A stretch of DNA of 64,000 nt, taken from Sinohyriopsis cumingii (taxonomy: Eukaryota > Mollusca > Bivalvia > Unionida > Unionidae). Positions 24,750-34,994 of this stretch are shown one piece after another (position 1 is the stretch's first letter; each line of letters starts with the position of its first letter). The notes beneath the pieces were generated by a model. The model had not been told where the DNA came from, did not search any database, and saw nothing but the letters and a program-made list of their open reading frames with translations. The position numbers were made by a program, and so were the translations under genes. The DNA is taken from assembly GCA_028554795.2 (NCBI GenBank), contig CM068838.1, positions 88,416,944-88,480,943 of the forward strand. The letters run 5' to 3'.

Positions 24750-25318
24750 TATGCATAACATAATGCATACAAAACACATAATACATACATAACATATAAT
24801 GCATACATAATGTATAATGCACCCATAATATAATGTTGTTGTTGTTGTCGTAGGGCTTAACGCCATTTTTCAGCACAAGATAGGCTATACATGGCGGCCA
24901 GTATTAATGGTGGAGGAAGAACCCAGGAAAACCACCGGAAAGAACCACCGACCAACGAGAAGCTACTGGCAAGCTCTCTCACATAACCACATTAGCCGAA
25001 TCCGAGACTCGAACCGACGCAGACAGAGGTGAGATGGCAGTGATCCGTAATGGTGGGCGCTTTAGACCACTCGGCCACTTGGGGCCCCCATAATATAATG
25101 AATACATAACATATAATGCATACATAATGTATAATGCATACATAATATAATGCAAACATAATGTATAATGCATACACAATAGGTAATTCATATGTAACAT
25201 ATAATGCATTCACAATATGTAATGCATATGTAACATATAATGCATACACAATATGTAATGCATATGTAACATATAATGCATACACAATATGTAATGCATA
25301 CATAACATATAATACATA
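24750..25318. repeat. 'cataatgcatacataa' minisatellite, array 1
   Basis: Imperfect units of about 16-19 bp (taatgcatacataacata), interrupted by a SINE at 24836-25086. The same satellite returns at 28438-28850 and 38170-38205. Confidence 0.9.
24836..25086 (-). mobile_element. SINE-1, tRNA-derived, full copy
   Basis: Reverse orientation. The head has box A tggccgagtggtctaaagcg and box B ggttcgagtctcgg, and the tail ends in aacgccat(rc) then (CAA)n. Target duplications of 14 bp, cccataatataatg, lie at 24822-24835 and 25087-25100. It inserted into the minisatellite. Confidence 0.93.
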
Positions 25319-26296
25319 CAGTGTGACCCCGTTATAATTCCATGTTTGGGGCCCATAGAACATGACCGTGTTATTGACCAAACTGTCTTATGGCCAACCA
25401 AGTAAGTTAGCTGAAGAAAATGATGCATGTACCAAAAAAAATGTCTGTGGGGTGGGTAAGCAGGCACAAAAATATGTTTTTTTATTGAATGTAGACAAAA
25501 CTAGTATGAAATACTCTTGTATATTGACAACTTACATTTGCATAGCACAGGCAATAATGTGTTAGGTAATGTACATTTAGATGAAAACTCCATGAATATG
25601 AGTAAAGATCACATGTTATAAAATTCATGTATCAGTTACACCCCATTAAATACAAATAGCACATAATATAAAACATGGTAGTCCTTGTATGACCTATATC
25701 CCATTGTCAACAAGCACATCTCACACAACAATTCACTACAATATTGTCACCAGTAGCATGTGGCTATAGTTGTTAGCATTCTACATGTCCTTAAACTGGC
25801 CAAGATTTTGGTCGGCTGGAGACAGCTATCATCTTGCTGAGGCTAACCAGGGGATGAGGCTATTCATAGGGAAATGAAAATGTGAACAAATTAAAAAGTA
25901 ACTTGATGGCCAAATATCTATGGTTTCAAAAGATTGGAAATTTAATTCGCATTTTATGCTGCTGTTGGTAGTTATTGTAAGCATTAACTTTTTTCCTGCA
26001 AAAAGGAAACTTTCTTTCGGTCACTTTGGAAAATGCAACAATACATCAGATTGCATTACATTTAATTAGTTCAGTCCACTGACTTCCTTTGATGAAAGGT
26101 GCTTTATTTTTATTGAAGAGAATGTAATTGGCTTTCTTTGATGAAGGGTACATGTGTTACTGAATTCACCGCTAAAGAACAACTTTGGGGAACAAACAAA
26201 AGCCTCTTTGTTATTCTGGCAGCAACATCAAATAATTGTGGAACATTGAGACTGAATTTTTTCATTTGCTTAGTATTTATACAGAATGATCAGTGT

Positions 26297-26342
<46 letters not shown>

Positions 26343-27254
26343 TGCTTTATTTATAGAGGGTGACTCATTAGTCATGGACTATTCTCCCTTGAGGCCCTCT
26401 TAAGGAGTGTATAACAATGCACATTATATGAAGACAGCAATAACTACTGTTTATTTTAACATGTTTAGTATTAAAATACTAAATTCCATTGGCTATTAGA
26501 AACACATACATGCTTATGATATCTCTTCTTAAATACTCTAATATTTTCAGCAAATTTTACATGTAGTGGAAGCTTGTTCCACAGAACTGTACCAGAATAT
26601 TGGAAGCTCTTTTTAAATTGCTCTGTTCTTGGTTTTGGTGCTAGAAGGTTTCCATGTGATACTGATCTCAACTGGCATTGTGTTGAAAAAGGCTGAATAA
26701 GTCCTGAAGATACTCTGGTGCAGTTCCATGTAGACATTTATATAAAAGAAATGCCTCGTGAAAATCTATGCTGTTTCAATGGTAATTTTTTTAAAGTTGC
26801 AGCAAAACTATTTTTTCTGGGTACATAAAAAAATAAATAGACATCTTTTGGTTGATTGTAGTCATTCCTGTTCCTGCCTTCAAAGATTGTTTTTTTGTGA
26901 CAGGTCCAGTAGCATGACTATTTGAGTGTATCACAGCATACAGGTACTCAGGCCAGATCTCAGCAAAAGCAGATTATGATATAACAATATACTGTTAAGA
27001 TCGTTTGTCAATATGAACAAAGGATTTGTTTTTGTAACAACAGATTCCAGTGCATTTCATATCCAAGTTTGTGGCTTCTTTTCATGGTGCATTTGAATTT
27101 CTCCACTCCAAACCCAAGACTGTTTATACAAGTTTAAACAGCCAACAATGTTGTCTTCCCCAAAAAATTGCCAGGTGGTATATTTTTTGGCCAATAAGGA
27201 AAAACAATTCACAATTTGTGACATTGGCAATCATGTTATATCTGAATTCATGTT
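25319..27254. mobile_element. Pogo-like 2-kb element, copy 1 (right end lost)
   Basis: It starts cagtgtgaccccgttataa after TA (25317-25318) and is alignable by eye with 39557-41574 in several blocks, such as ttttcctgcaaaaaggaaac, gctttctttgatgaagggt and ggcttcttttcatgg. One LINE is inserted at 26298 and another replaces the right end from 27255. No transposase is seen. Confidence 0.75.
26298..26775 (-). mobile_element. LINE fragment, 3' end (second family)
   Basis: Minus strand. The (AAT)n tail is at 26298-26340. The C-terminal reading frame (26471-26737) has FQYSGTVLWNKLPLHVKFAE and FKKRYHKH, the usual end of a CR1/jockey-type second ORF ('YSG..LWN.LP......FK'). Copy 2 of the host element lacks this block, which defines the insertion. 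Confidence 0.8.
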
Positions 27255-28437
27255 AATAATATTAATGATGTGGATTTAGTACAGCACCTGATCTTTAGAA
27301 GCTCTAAGCACTTTACAATGTTAGATAACAGATACAACATATACAATGACAAGATTACAAAAACAAATGAACAAAAACATGTTGAGAATAATTAAGGAGG
27401 TAAACAATATTCAGTCTTTAAGTCTGTTCTTGTAGTTGAAATAGGTGATTTTTAAGAGCACTCTTCATTGAGATCACAGTGTTTATGTGTCTAAGATCTA
27501 TGGATAATTCACTCCACATAGCTGGGCCTTGGTATGCAAAAGAACACTGTTCATACAAGTTCATTTTAATGGTGGAAACAATGAGAATACAAGTATTGGA
27601 AGAAGAGAGTAAGTTTCAAGATGGGGTGTACACAAGTGTGAGGTCAAATAGGTCAGTCAGTGAAATGTAGCATAGTGAACAGATTTTGTGTTTGATTCTG
27701 GATTGAACAGGTAGCCAGTGAAGGTTACAGAGCAGGGGTAGGTGTGCTCATTTCTTCGTACTCTAATTATGATCTGGGCAGCCGTGTTCTGGGCTTTTTC
27801 AAGTCTCTGTAGAAGATACTGAGATGAACTAGACAGCAGTGAATTACAATAGTCCAGTCTTTAAAGTATTAAGGAACACACAAGGGTTTGAGTGGCATCA
27901 ACCAAGGAAAATTGCAAATGGAGCTGATGCCTTGCATACGTTCATTATATGTTGGTGTAATGAGAACATACTGTCATGGGTGATACCTAGGTTTCATATA
28001 GAAGTGTGAACTGAATGTTGGCATTGCTGATACTTATTGTTTGAGGTCAATGATGCGAATGAGAAAGTATTTGTGTGGTGATCAGGATGGCTTCAGTTTT
28101 ATTGTAATTCATCTGCAGCCTGTTATATATCATCAATGACTTCTCATCAGAAATGCACCTCTCTACACCTTGGTTGGTAAGCCTCAACTTCATATGGGTA
28201 GTTTGATTTGTATATTTCAGTGTCATTATCATCCAACTGGAGAGACATCAGATGTCTATCTATGACACTTGAGAGCAGCTGAGTGTAAAGAATGAAGAAA
28301 ATGGGGACAAGAACAGAGCCTTGTGGAACACCAAAACAGAGATCAACTGGGTTGGAATGTTTCCTATTTATGGACACAATTTGACTAAGTAGGACTTGAA
28401 CCATTGTAATTAAGTTTGTATCGTGAATACCAAACAT
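27255..28437 (-). mobile_element. CR1/L2-like LINE, 5'-truncated, minus strand
   Basis: Same family as 56340-58389: the 3' end (cacctgatctttagaagctc taagcactttacaa, rc) and the C-terminal frame around 27530 match. The 5' end is inside the reverse transcriptase and includes FGVPQGSVLVPIFFILYTQL. Broken by stops and shifts. Confidence 0.87.
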
Positions 28438-28850
28438 AACAGATAATACATATATAACGTATATACGTAACTGACACGTAATGCATGCATGACATATAAT
28501 GCATACAAAACTTATAATGCATGCATAACATATAATGCATAGATATGATATTTATATAACATAATGCTTACATAACATTATAATACATAATGCATACATA
28601 ACATAATGCATATGTATCATAATACCTAATAACATATACATAGCATATAATGCATAAATAATACAATGCATACATAATATAAAATGCATACAAAACATAT
28701 AATGCATACAAAATGCAAACGTATTATATAATACATACATATTAAATGATACATAATAATATAATGTAAGCATAATATATAATACATACACAACATAATG
28801 TATACATAACACATAATACATACATAACATACAATGCATATATAACAAGT
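28438..28850. repeat. 'cataatgcatacataa' minisatellite, array 2
   Basis: Imperfect 16-19-bp units as at 24750. It is cut at 28850 by the Polinton and continues for about 35 bp after it (38170-38205). Confidence 0.9.
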
Positions 28851-29052
28851 AGCAGTAGGGTGGCTGAGCAGACCATTTGGTCTATGAATTAGAGAAGATC
28901 AATTGCACATGACAAATCCTCGTTTTAACAAAATGGGGTTTCTACAAATAGACCCAATCTGGTTCCAGAGGGGGCTGAACAGACCATTAGGTGTTGGTAG
29001 TTCACCCTCCCTGCTGCTGGGGGTAAAAAAAGGTAGCAGTTGTCAGGTGACA
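28851..29052. repeat. Polinton left terminal inverted repeat
   Basis: It matches the reverse complement of 37939-38169 with moderate divergence. Shared blocks include aatgggrtttctacaaat, cagaccattaggtgttggt and caccctccctgctgctgg. Confidence 0.92.
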
Positions 29053-29069
29053 GATTGATCAGCTGAAGA

Positions 29070-29697
29070 TTTTATCTAGACTAATGCGACATTATGTCCA
29101 AGGATCGTGTACATTTATCAAGCATTGGCAAAGAAGTTTTTAAACCTAATCATGTCCATGTCACTGGAACACGAAGTCTGGTGGATGTTCCTAAATGTGT
29201 GTGTGTCAACACCATTAAAGACAACTAAAAGAATACAGTAGTCTCTGATCACTTTAGGAATCTGAACATACCATTGCATGACACAAATCACATCCATGTT
29301 TTTGTGCCTACCTCACGAAATATTCTGGATTTATTTGTTTGTCAAGCATAACATCATCGTATACCACTAGATTATTAATACTACCATCAAGATCACTGAT
29401 TAATGGTACATTATCAATGTCAGTGATAACATTCAATAACACTATCATAATCATCATCATCGTTATCCTTTTCCAAGGGCTTTGCATTTTCATTAAATTC
29501 CTTAAGAACATTATAGCATCACTGGTCATCTGCAGATTGTGGCATTAAATAAAGTTTGTCCCATTTGAACCATCTCATCATCGGGTTGAGCAGCAACTGA
29601 GTTTTACCAGACCGAGATGGGCTGATGAGTTTGATAATGCCGGATGATGCTTAACTGTCTCCTGCTCTTGTGTTGCCAAGAAGTCAATGACATTCAT
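29070..29697 (-). pseudogene. Polinton packaging ATPase (FtsK/HerA, A32-like), broken
   Basis: A possible start ATG is at 29697 (MNVIDFLATQ). After a frameshift, the P-loop LISPSRSGKTQ lies near 29600-29625. Walker B-like NLVVYDDVMLDKQ lies near 29340-29375. A further segment with 'RGRH'-type and 'QIPKVIRD' motifs continues to about 29090. These are the marks of genome-packaging ATPases in Polintons and adintoviruses, which pump DNA into the capsid. The frame is broken at least twice and the C-terminus has stops, so the enzyme is dead. Confidence 0.85.
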
Positions 29698-29782
29698 GTT
29701 GTACAAATATGATAAGTATGTGGGTTTATATTGTGTTTGAGGCAAAAAAGTCACCAATACTAGTGGACTAAAAAGAACAACA

Positions 29783-30120
29783 ATGAATAATCATCAACAT
29801 GCACTTATAGGTGAGTGCATGAAATGTGGTACAAAAAAATACAAGTTTGTGTTGATGGCGGATTGCTCTGTGATCTACAGCAGTGATATCGCTAAGGCGC
29901 CAAGAAAATTACCAGGAACAATGTGGGCAAAGTATCCTGGTTAGAAACATCTTCCAGGATTTAATTATTGTGGTCCTGGAACTTAAGTCAATATTAGACT
30001 TGATGAAAAAAATCAACAAAAACCAGGAGATTATCCAGTAAACACCATTGATCAAGCGTGTCATGTTCATGATGTCATGTATAAAAACTGAAATCTACAA
30101 CAATGACATCGCAGACATGA
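29783..30120 (+). pseudogene. Zinc-knuckle plus phospholipase A2-like protein, broken
   Basis: One frame starts at ATG 29783. It first has a CMKCG motif (CxxC), as in small capsid-associated Polinton proteins. After a stop come LPGFNYCGPGT, the calcium loop of PLA2-like domains, then VNTIDQACHVHDVMY with the catalytic His-Asp pair. PLA2 domains of this type occur in parvovirus VP1 and Polinton-like elements, where they help the particle cross membranes. At least four in-frame stops break the frame. Confidence 0.8.
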
Positions 30121-30124
30121 AGTT

Positions 30125-30418
30125 GATTCACATGTTAAAGTATGTGAATAATAAATCAATACAAGATGTCACAAGTAGAAATAAAGAAGATGAAACATTA
30201 TCAACTAAAACAGCAAGTGAAGTTGCAGCCATGTTTGAATGAATTTATCAACGTGGACCTTACAATGACCAGGTTCATCCTGGCAAAGAATTTCATGCTG
30301 CAGTAACATCACTTATACAACAATGTTAAATCAGACATGGACACACTGCAATACATCATGTATAGGCAATCACTGAGCGATTTAATCAAATACTTGCTCA
30401 GCAGATTTTTGGATATTA
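30125..30418 (+). pseudogene. Polinton integrase (RVE, DDE core), first part
   Basis: Segments with TKTASEVAAMFE, a 'VHPGKEF' block and ITERFNQILAQQ follow the order of retroviral-like integrases in Polintons: first Asp strand, second-Asp block, and the helix with the catalytic Glu. The second catalytic aspartate appears as histidine in VHPGKEF. Several stops interrupt it, and the zinc-binding N-terminus is missing or merged with the preceding PLA2 remnant. The solo LTR follows at once. Confidence 0.78.
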
Positions 30419-30422
30419 GTAT

Positions 30423-31374
30423 TCTATTTTTTACATGTTTAGGCTCGAATAAACAGTAACACAAGAAAGACTGAAAACAACAAGCTTTGAAAAATATAAT
30501 TTATTTCCCTGGAAAAATTCTGCAAAAATGAAAAAATATGAACTTACGGATTTAAGAATCAAATCCAAAAATAATCCAAGAATAATGCAGGAATAAAATG
30601 TTAGTAGTCCTAATAATAATTTAATTTCAGGTTTGAGTCCCAACAAATAATCCAAGATGGAAGACTATGACATATGCTCTAATCTGTAGTAGTGAAGTCT
30701 ACAGTTTCTTGTAGAAACAAGAAATATCATTCTGGTTTTGGAAATTTGAATAAATTTTTATAAGAGCTGTCTCTGATTAAGAATCTCACATGAACACATG
30801 TATTTTCCAGGAAAAAAGAATTAATCCTTTTGAATCCAAGTAATTTGAAATAACTCCAAACGACACAACACCTTCCAGTGTAATAGCCCAAGTGAGATTA
30901 TTTCTCCAAAACAAAGGTTATATTGTATTCTAAAATGCAAAAAGGGAGTCACGTGATCATGTTCCAGAACCTCATTGAAATTATTTATTTGTTAAAAATC
31001 ATGTACACCTAGTGTGGCCCTGACGAAAACCAATCATTTTACTCTGAGAAATAAAATATATAAAAAATTGTTTACTTCTTAATCTAGTCCCATCATGACC
31101 TCAACAACAACCAATCATTTTAAAGTAAAAATAGAACTTATTTATGAGGCTGCTACTAATATGGAATCAAGGTCAGGATCTAGGTCAACACCTGATGTTT
31201 ACTAAAATGAACAGTGAAGGTCAAACTATTTTCTGGAAAAAGTATCGTCTCCAGTGATCAAATTTACATTACAATAGCATGTAATGAGAACAAATTTTTT
31301 TTAAAACTGATAAACAATTAAATTGAAATAAATACATATTAGATCAGATATAATTAAATCAAATATACATAACA
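30423..31374. mobile_element. Solo LTR, copy B, inside the Polinton integrase
   Basis: Homologous to 117-986 over nearly its full length (aggctcgaataaacagtaac, ttatttccctggaaaaattc, tcacgtgatcatgttcc). It ends ACATAACA and is flanked by the 4-bp duplication GTAT (30419-30422, 31375-31378). The first bases are changed (TCT for TGT plus a 6-bp insertion). It keeps the about 165-bp middle part that copy A has lost. Confidence 0.78.
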
Positions 31375-31378
31375 GTAT

Positions 31379-31700
31379 GCTCAGGAAATTTCTACAGATG
31401 GGAGGTCTCGTGAATGGGTTGCAAGACGACCAAGTTTGATTGCTGCTTTAAACAATGAAGTTACACATGGAATTTCTATAAAACCCATCAAACCAATCTC
31501 GAAGAAACACATACCATTTAAGCGACTTGACTCTTCCTCACAACAACCATTACTCAGTAACGTGATGGTCAGGTATTTATATGAACCTGGTGAACATGAA
31601 GGCGGAAAAAATAGAGCAATTGACCCTATCTGGAATGTAACCACACAAAATTTCCAGTGTGGTAAGATTTACAGGCAGCTCTGCAATCTACAGTATCAAT
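31379..31700 (+). pseudogene. Polinton integrase, C-terminal part
   Basis: It resumes right after the LTR with WVARRPSLIAALNNEVTHG and, further on, VMVRYLYEPGEHEGGKNRA, then DPIWNVTT. This is the end of the catalytic domain and the SH3/chromo-like DNA-binding tail of Polinton integrases ('VRYLY.PGE.EGG..RATDPIWS'). The frame is open for 101 codons here, and decay sets in after about 31670. Confidence 0.82.
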
Positions 31701-32402
31701 GGCTCCTCAATGTGAATTTTTCCATGAACAATTGCAATTAATTCTTAAAATTACACAATTACTGCCAGCATGGATTCACTAGCTAATCAAAGCACAATTG
31801 CCCCTACGTTGGTTTGCATTCAAGCCAGATCAGCATCACATTCACAAGTGTATGGCTGAGATTACTATCTGTCCATGGCAAATTGTTGTGGGTCATTAGG
31901 TGAATATCGCCACAACAATGCAGTGTTACAGCAAGCACAGTGATATTTTTGTCATTGTTTCAGAGTCATGATAAATTCAATGTAAAGATCAAACTTGTGT
32001 TTATGCTTTCTGTCATTTCACTGATAACTAATTTTTTCCTTACCATATAAGATGTCTCCTTGGTTTTTTTTGAGGTTGGTTATCTGCCACAGTATAAACC
32101 ATCCTATGTACTTAAGATGTTTTTGTTACTCTCAATACTGCTAAGTACACTAGATTTGATCATTCCACATGATCATCGACTATCCCAATATTAGTATCTT
32201 TGATTGTTAGACCCTGTGATGAATGAATGATTATTGCATATCCTAGAGTCCAATCCCCTGATGGATCCACTAATGCTTTTTCAACAACATCCACAGGGAC
32301 AACAACAATATAATTAAGAACAAGTTTTTGTTTCTTCATGGATCACGGATGGTGCGGGTGTGACCGAGCAATTGGGTTGCTCATCAACATCTGCATTTCA
32401 CA
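31700..32402. other. Polinton spacer, no recognised gene
   Basis: No gene is recognised. It holds the first copy of a 52-bp direct repeat (32157-32208), whose second copy is at 32664-32715. Confidence 0.5.
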
Positions 32403-32668
32403 TAATAAATATTGCTCATTTTGATAAATTCATGGTCTGATATTAAACCATCATTCAGCCCTATCGATATCATCGATGATAACTGCACATGTGCATGTGT
32501 CGCCACTGACAACAGTGTTGTATGCTCATGTAATTTCTCAGTTGCACATGTTGATAGTTTCTTTGCAATAATATTAAGAATACCAGCAACACTGGTGATA
32601 ATGGCAACGCTGATTCCTATTACTGGTGCTATCATGTACGTTGCTGATAATGTAATGATTACTGTCAT
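32403..32668 (-). pseudogene. Polinton hydrophobic protein of unknown role
   Basis: The frame has a hydrophobic stretch, VIGISVAIITSVAGIL, then NIIAKKLSTCATEKLHEH and NDGLISDHEF at the end. Small proteins with one membrane segment and a terminal 'L..G.ISD.EF' helix pair are common in invertebrate Polinton-like elements. The role is unknown, possibly a minor virion protein. The start is not clear. Confidence 0.6.
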
Positions 32669-33545
32669 TCCACATGATCATCGACTATCCCAATATTAGT
32701 ATCTTTGATTGTTCCAGCTACTATGGTGGATGCAGCGTATACAACAATGTCGATGACCGTGATGATTCTGCAGTATTTTTTTTGTTTTGCCATGTGCATG
32801 TCAATTATATTTTCAAGTGATATCTGCCATGAACATGCTTGTTTATACCTAACAGGCATTTTGGCAACAAATTCAAGGCACCATCAATAAGTTGTTGAGG
32901 TTAAATTTTTGTCTTTGGGATCTAATATGAATACCTGTTCGGTATTTTGATTTAACATGAATGACACGGTTCCAGAAAACCTATTGGTGGAATGATGCCA
33001 AGAATATGTGTTGAACATCCTAACTTTTGCAGCACTGAAAACAGAGAGCCTGTGCATGCCAGTGACCTGAGAGGAAGGAGTTATTTTGTTGTGACCATGT
33101 TGCTGACCCAAACCCCACCATGTATACCGTGTTGATGAATGAAGTCATTGTCTGATTCTCAAATTAGCAATTCTATGTCAGCTCATGTTGAGTTCACCAG
33201 TCACTGTATTGCCAGTTTAGCAAAACATTTAAAAATCTCTCCTACAATTGCTCTGATGGATACGTTTGTGTCTTTGATTCTTCCACCATCAGTTAATACC
33301 ACAATGTTATCGTTGGTCACACCATAAACTCACAGGATAATACTGACCCACTTGATATTGCTCATCTTTAGCAGCCCATCCAGTCCTGAGAAACAACAAC
33401 TTCATCCCGGTCAACCCCAGCAAGGTGCATAAGATCAGCAAGTTCATCTTATGTTTCATATTTTAACAAACCAACATCACCAAGTCTCTTAACTCTAGCA
33501 AGAGATATTCTGTAAATATCTACCATTATAAACTAAGGGCTCTTT
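32669..33545 (-). pseudogene. Polinton proteins of unknown role, strongly decayed
   Basis: Broken frames with a stretch near 33400-33500 reading RARVKRLGDVGLLKYE and AGVDRDEVVVSQDWMG, and a basic/hydrophobic stretch near 32890-33100. They lie between the protease and the hydrophobic protein, in the same orientation. I recognise the setting but not the functions. Confidence 0.45.
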
Positions 33546-33549
33546 AAAA

Positions 33550-33905
33550 CCATGACTGGTATATTCATGTATGACTTTACGCGGTGGTGGATTCACTAGC
33601 TAATCATATGACCTCGATATAGCATGAAGTACAGGAAGTACTTCTGGACCACATACAGGTGGATCTGTTAATGTCTGTGTTGGTAACATCGAATATCAGA
33701 TTGATGGAATGCTTTGCACACTACTAGCAGATCCGACAACATATTTTAAAAATTCCTTTGGTGGTGCCAATCCATATGAATCAAAATAAACAACACTATG
33801 TGGATCAACAGCATATGCAACCCTGTGAGTTCCAGGGTGGGAACTTCCATGAAGATTAATGATACCAGTTTTGATGCTATTTGGTTGTTTTGGTGATTGA
33901 TCTTG
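33550..33905 (-). pseudogene. Polinton adenain-like cysteine protease, broken
   Basis: Motifs in the right order: PGTHRVAYAVDPHSVVYFDS (catalytic His and Asp regions), YGLAPPKEFLKYV, then after a stop PPVCGPEVLPVLHA with the expected catalytic cysteine. The Polinton PRO protein is a C5/Ulp1-like protease thought to process capsid proteins. An in-frame stop and further stops downstream break it. Confidence 0.83.
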
Positions 33906-33949
33906 AATGAAAACCCCTCAAAAGTTTTTAATGTTTAATCAACGAGCAG

Positions 33950-34265
33950 CATCAAGTAAATCAAAACTGAACATAGGGAGTTTCAGCCAATTTTCTTGGT
34001 AGACTCAGGTCTGAGCCATGAAGGTTTAGTTCCTGGTAATCTTAGATCCTGCCCCCACTTTCTTTTTCTTTGTGATCAGACCATATCCTGTTGCTTTCTT
34101 AATGCCATATCATCATTGGTTCCTACAGCACCAAGTGCAGCTGCCTTTGCCAGAACTGGAGCTGCAGCTGCAAGCTGCAATCAGTGCTGGTATCACTGCA
34201 AGAAGTGGAAATATACTACCTGTCTTTAATGGCACCACAGAATGATCAAGTCGCATGCCAGTCTT
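33950..34265 (-). pseudogene. Polinton minor capsid protein fragment
   Basis: Ala/Gly-rich hydrophobic sequence beginning LKTGSIFPLLAVIPALIAA, followed in shifted frames by 'GYG...KKATG'-like sequence and a basic end. This is typical of penton-type minor capsid proteins in Polintons. The second Polinton at the window edge keeps the matching GGIFPFHAVIPALLAA at 62290-62340. Confidence 0.65.
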
Positions 34266-34269
34266 TCAT

Positions 34270-34985
34270 TTCTTGGCATCACTGAAGTGTCTGATCTGAC
34301 ACTGGGTCAGTAATAATTTGTCTGGACCTAATAATGCCATTGATTTCAGTGATATTTTTATTCCAGAATTCTTCTTTAATCTGACATGGGGTTAGAACAA
34401 CATTGATTATACAGCATTATGAATGATCCAATTGCATTGCATGGAGCATTTGTGATCTGATCACATATTTTCCACTGGTGCATCAATGACTCATTCGTCT
34501 ACCAATGCCTTCGAGCAATATTGTTTTGTATGATAATATAACTGCAACTGCAAGGATAACCTTTCTGACATTTCTGCAGAAGATGTGTGACAGTGAAACT
34601 GCACAAGAAAATTCTTCTTCACCATTTAACATCAATCGCTGTGCTATGAATCCTTGGTTGCAATTTTCATTCATTGATTTGACTATATATCCAGCAGCAT
34701 TCATTGTTACGTTGCTATTCTCAGGTGAATCAGTGGTATCTTTCTTGAACAGAAGGACCACTGGATCATGATTAATCATCGGAATATCTTGCAATACCCA
34801 GTATCATCATGGCAACGTCAACATTTTTGAGACATGATTCAATATTCTTTCCATCAATTATGTATGTGGCACTGCTGAACATCACCATAACACCGTTATT
34901 AGCAAAACTAACTCAATCTCCAACTCTACATTCCAGGCAATACATCAAATTTTGCCTTTCATCTTGATCATGACCATAAGGAAAC
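34270..34985 (-). pseudogene. Polinton major capsid protein (double jelly roll), broken
   Basis: From 34985 down: RQNLMYCLECRVGD, then SFANNGVMVMFSSATYII, MMILGIARYSDD, and in the 34483-34794 frame NCNQGFIAQRLMLNGEEEFS followed by AVSLSHIFCRNVRKVI. The order and the 'LVNNG.M.LF...Y...G' and 'F.IPL..IFGF' patterns fit Polinton major capsid proteins. Stops interrupt it. Its 5' part is cut by the hAT insertion. Confidence 0.75.
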
Positions 34986-34994
34986 GGGATCAAC

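Noticed and set aside
24979-25467. Tyr/Leu-rich frames on the minus strand
   Set aside because: They come from the minisatellite and the SINE.
28552-28848. Cys/Met/Tyr-rich frames
   Set aside because: They are translations of the 'cataatgcatacataa' minisatellite.
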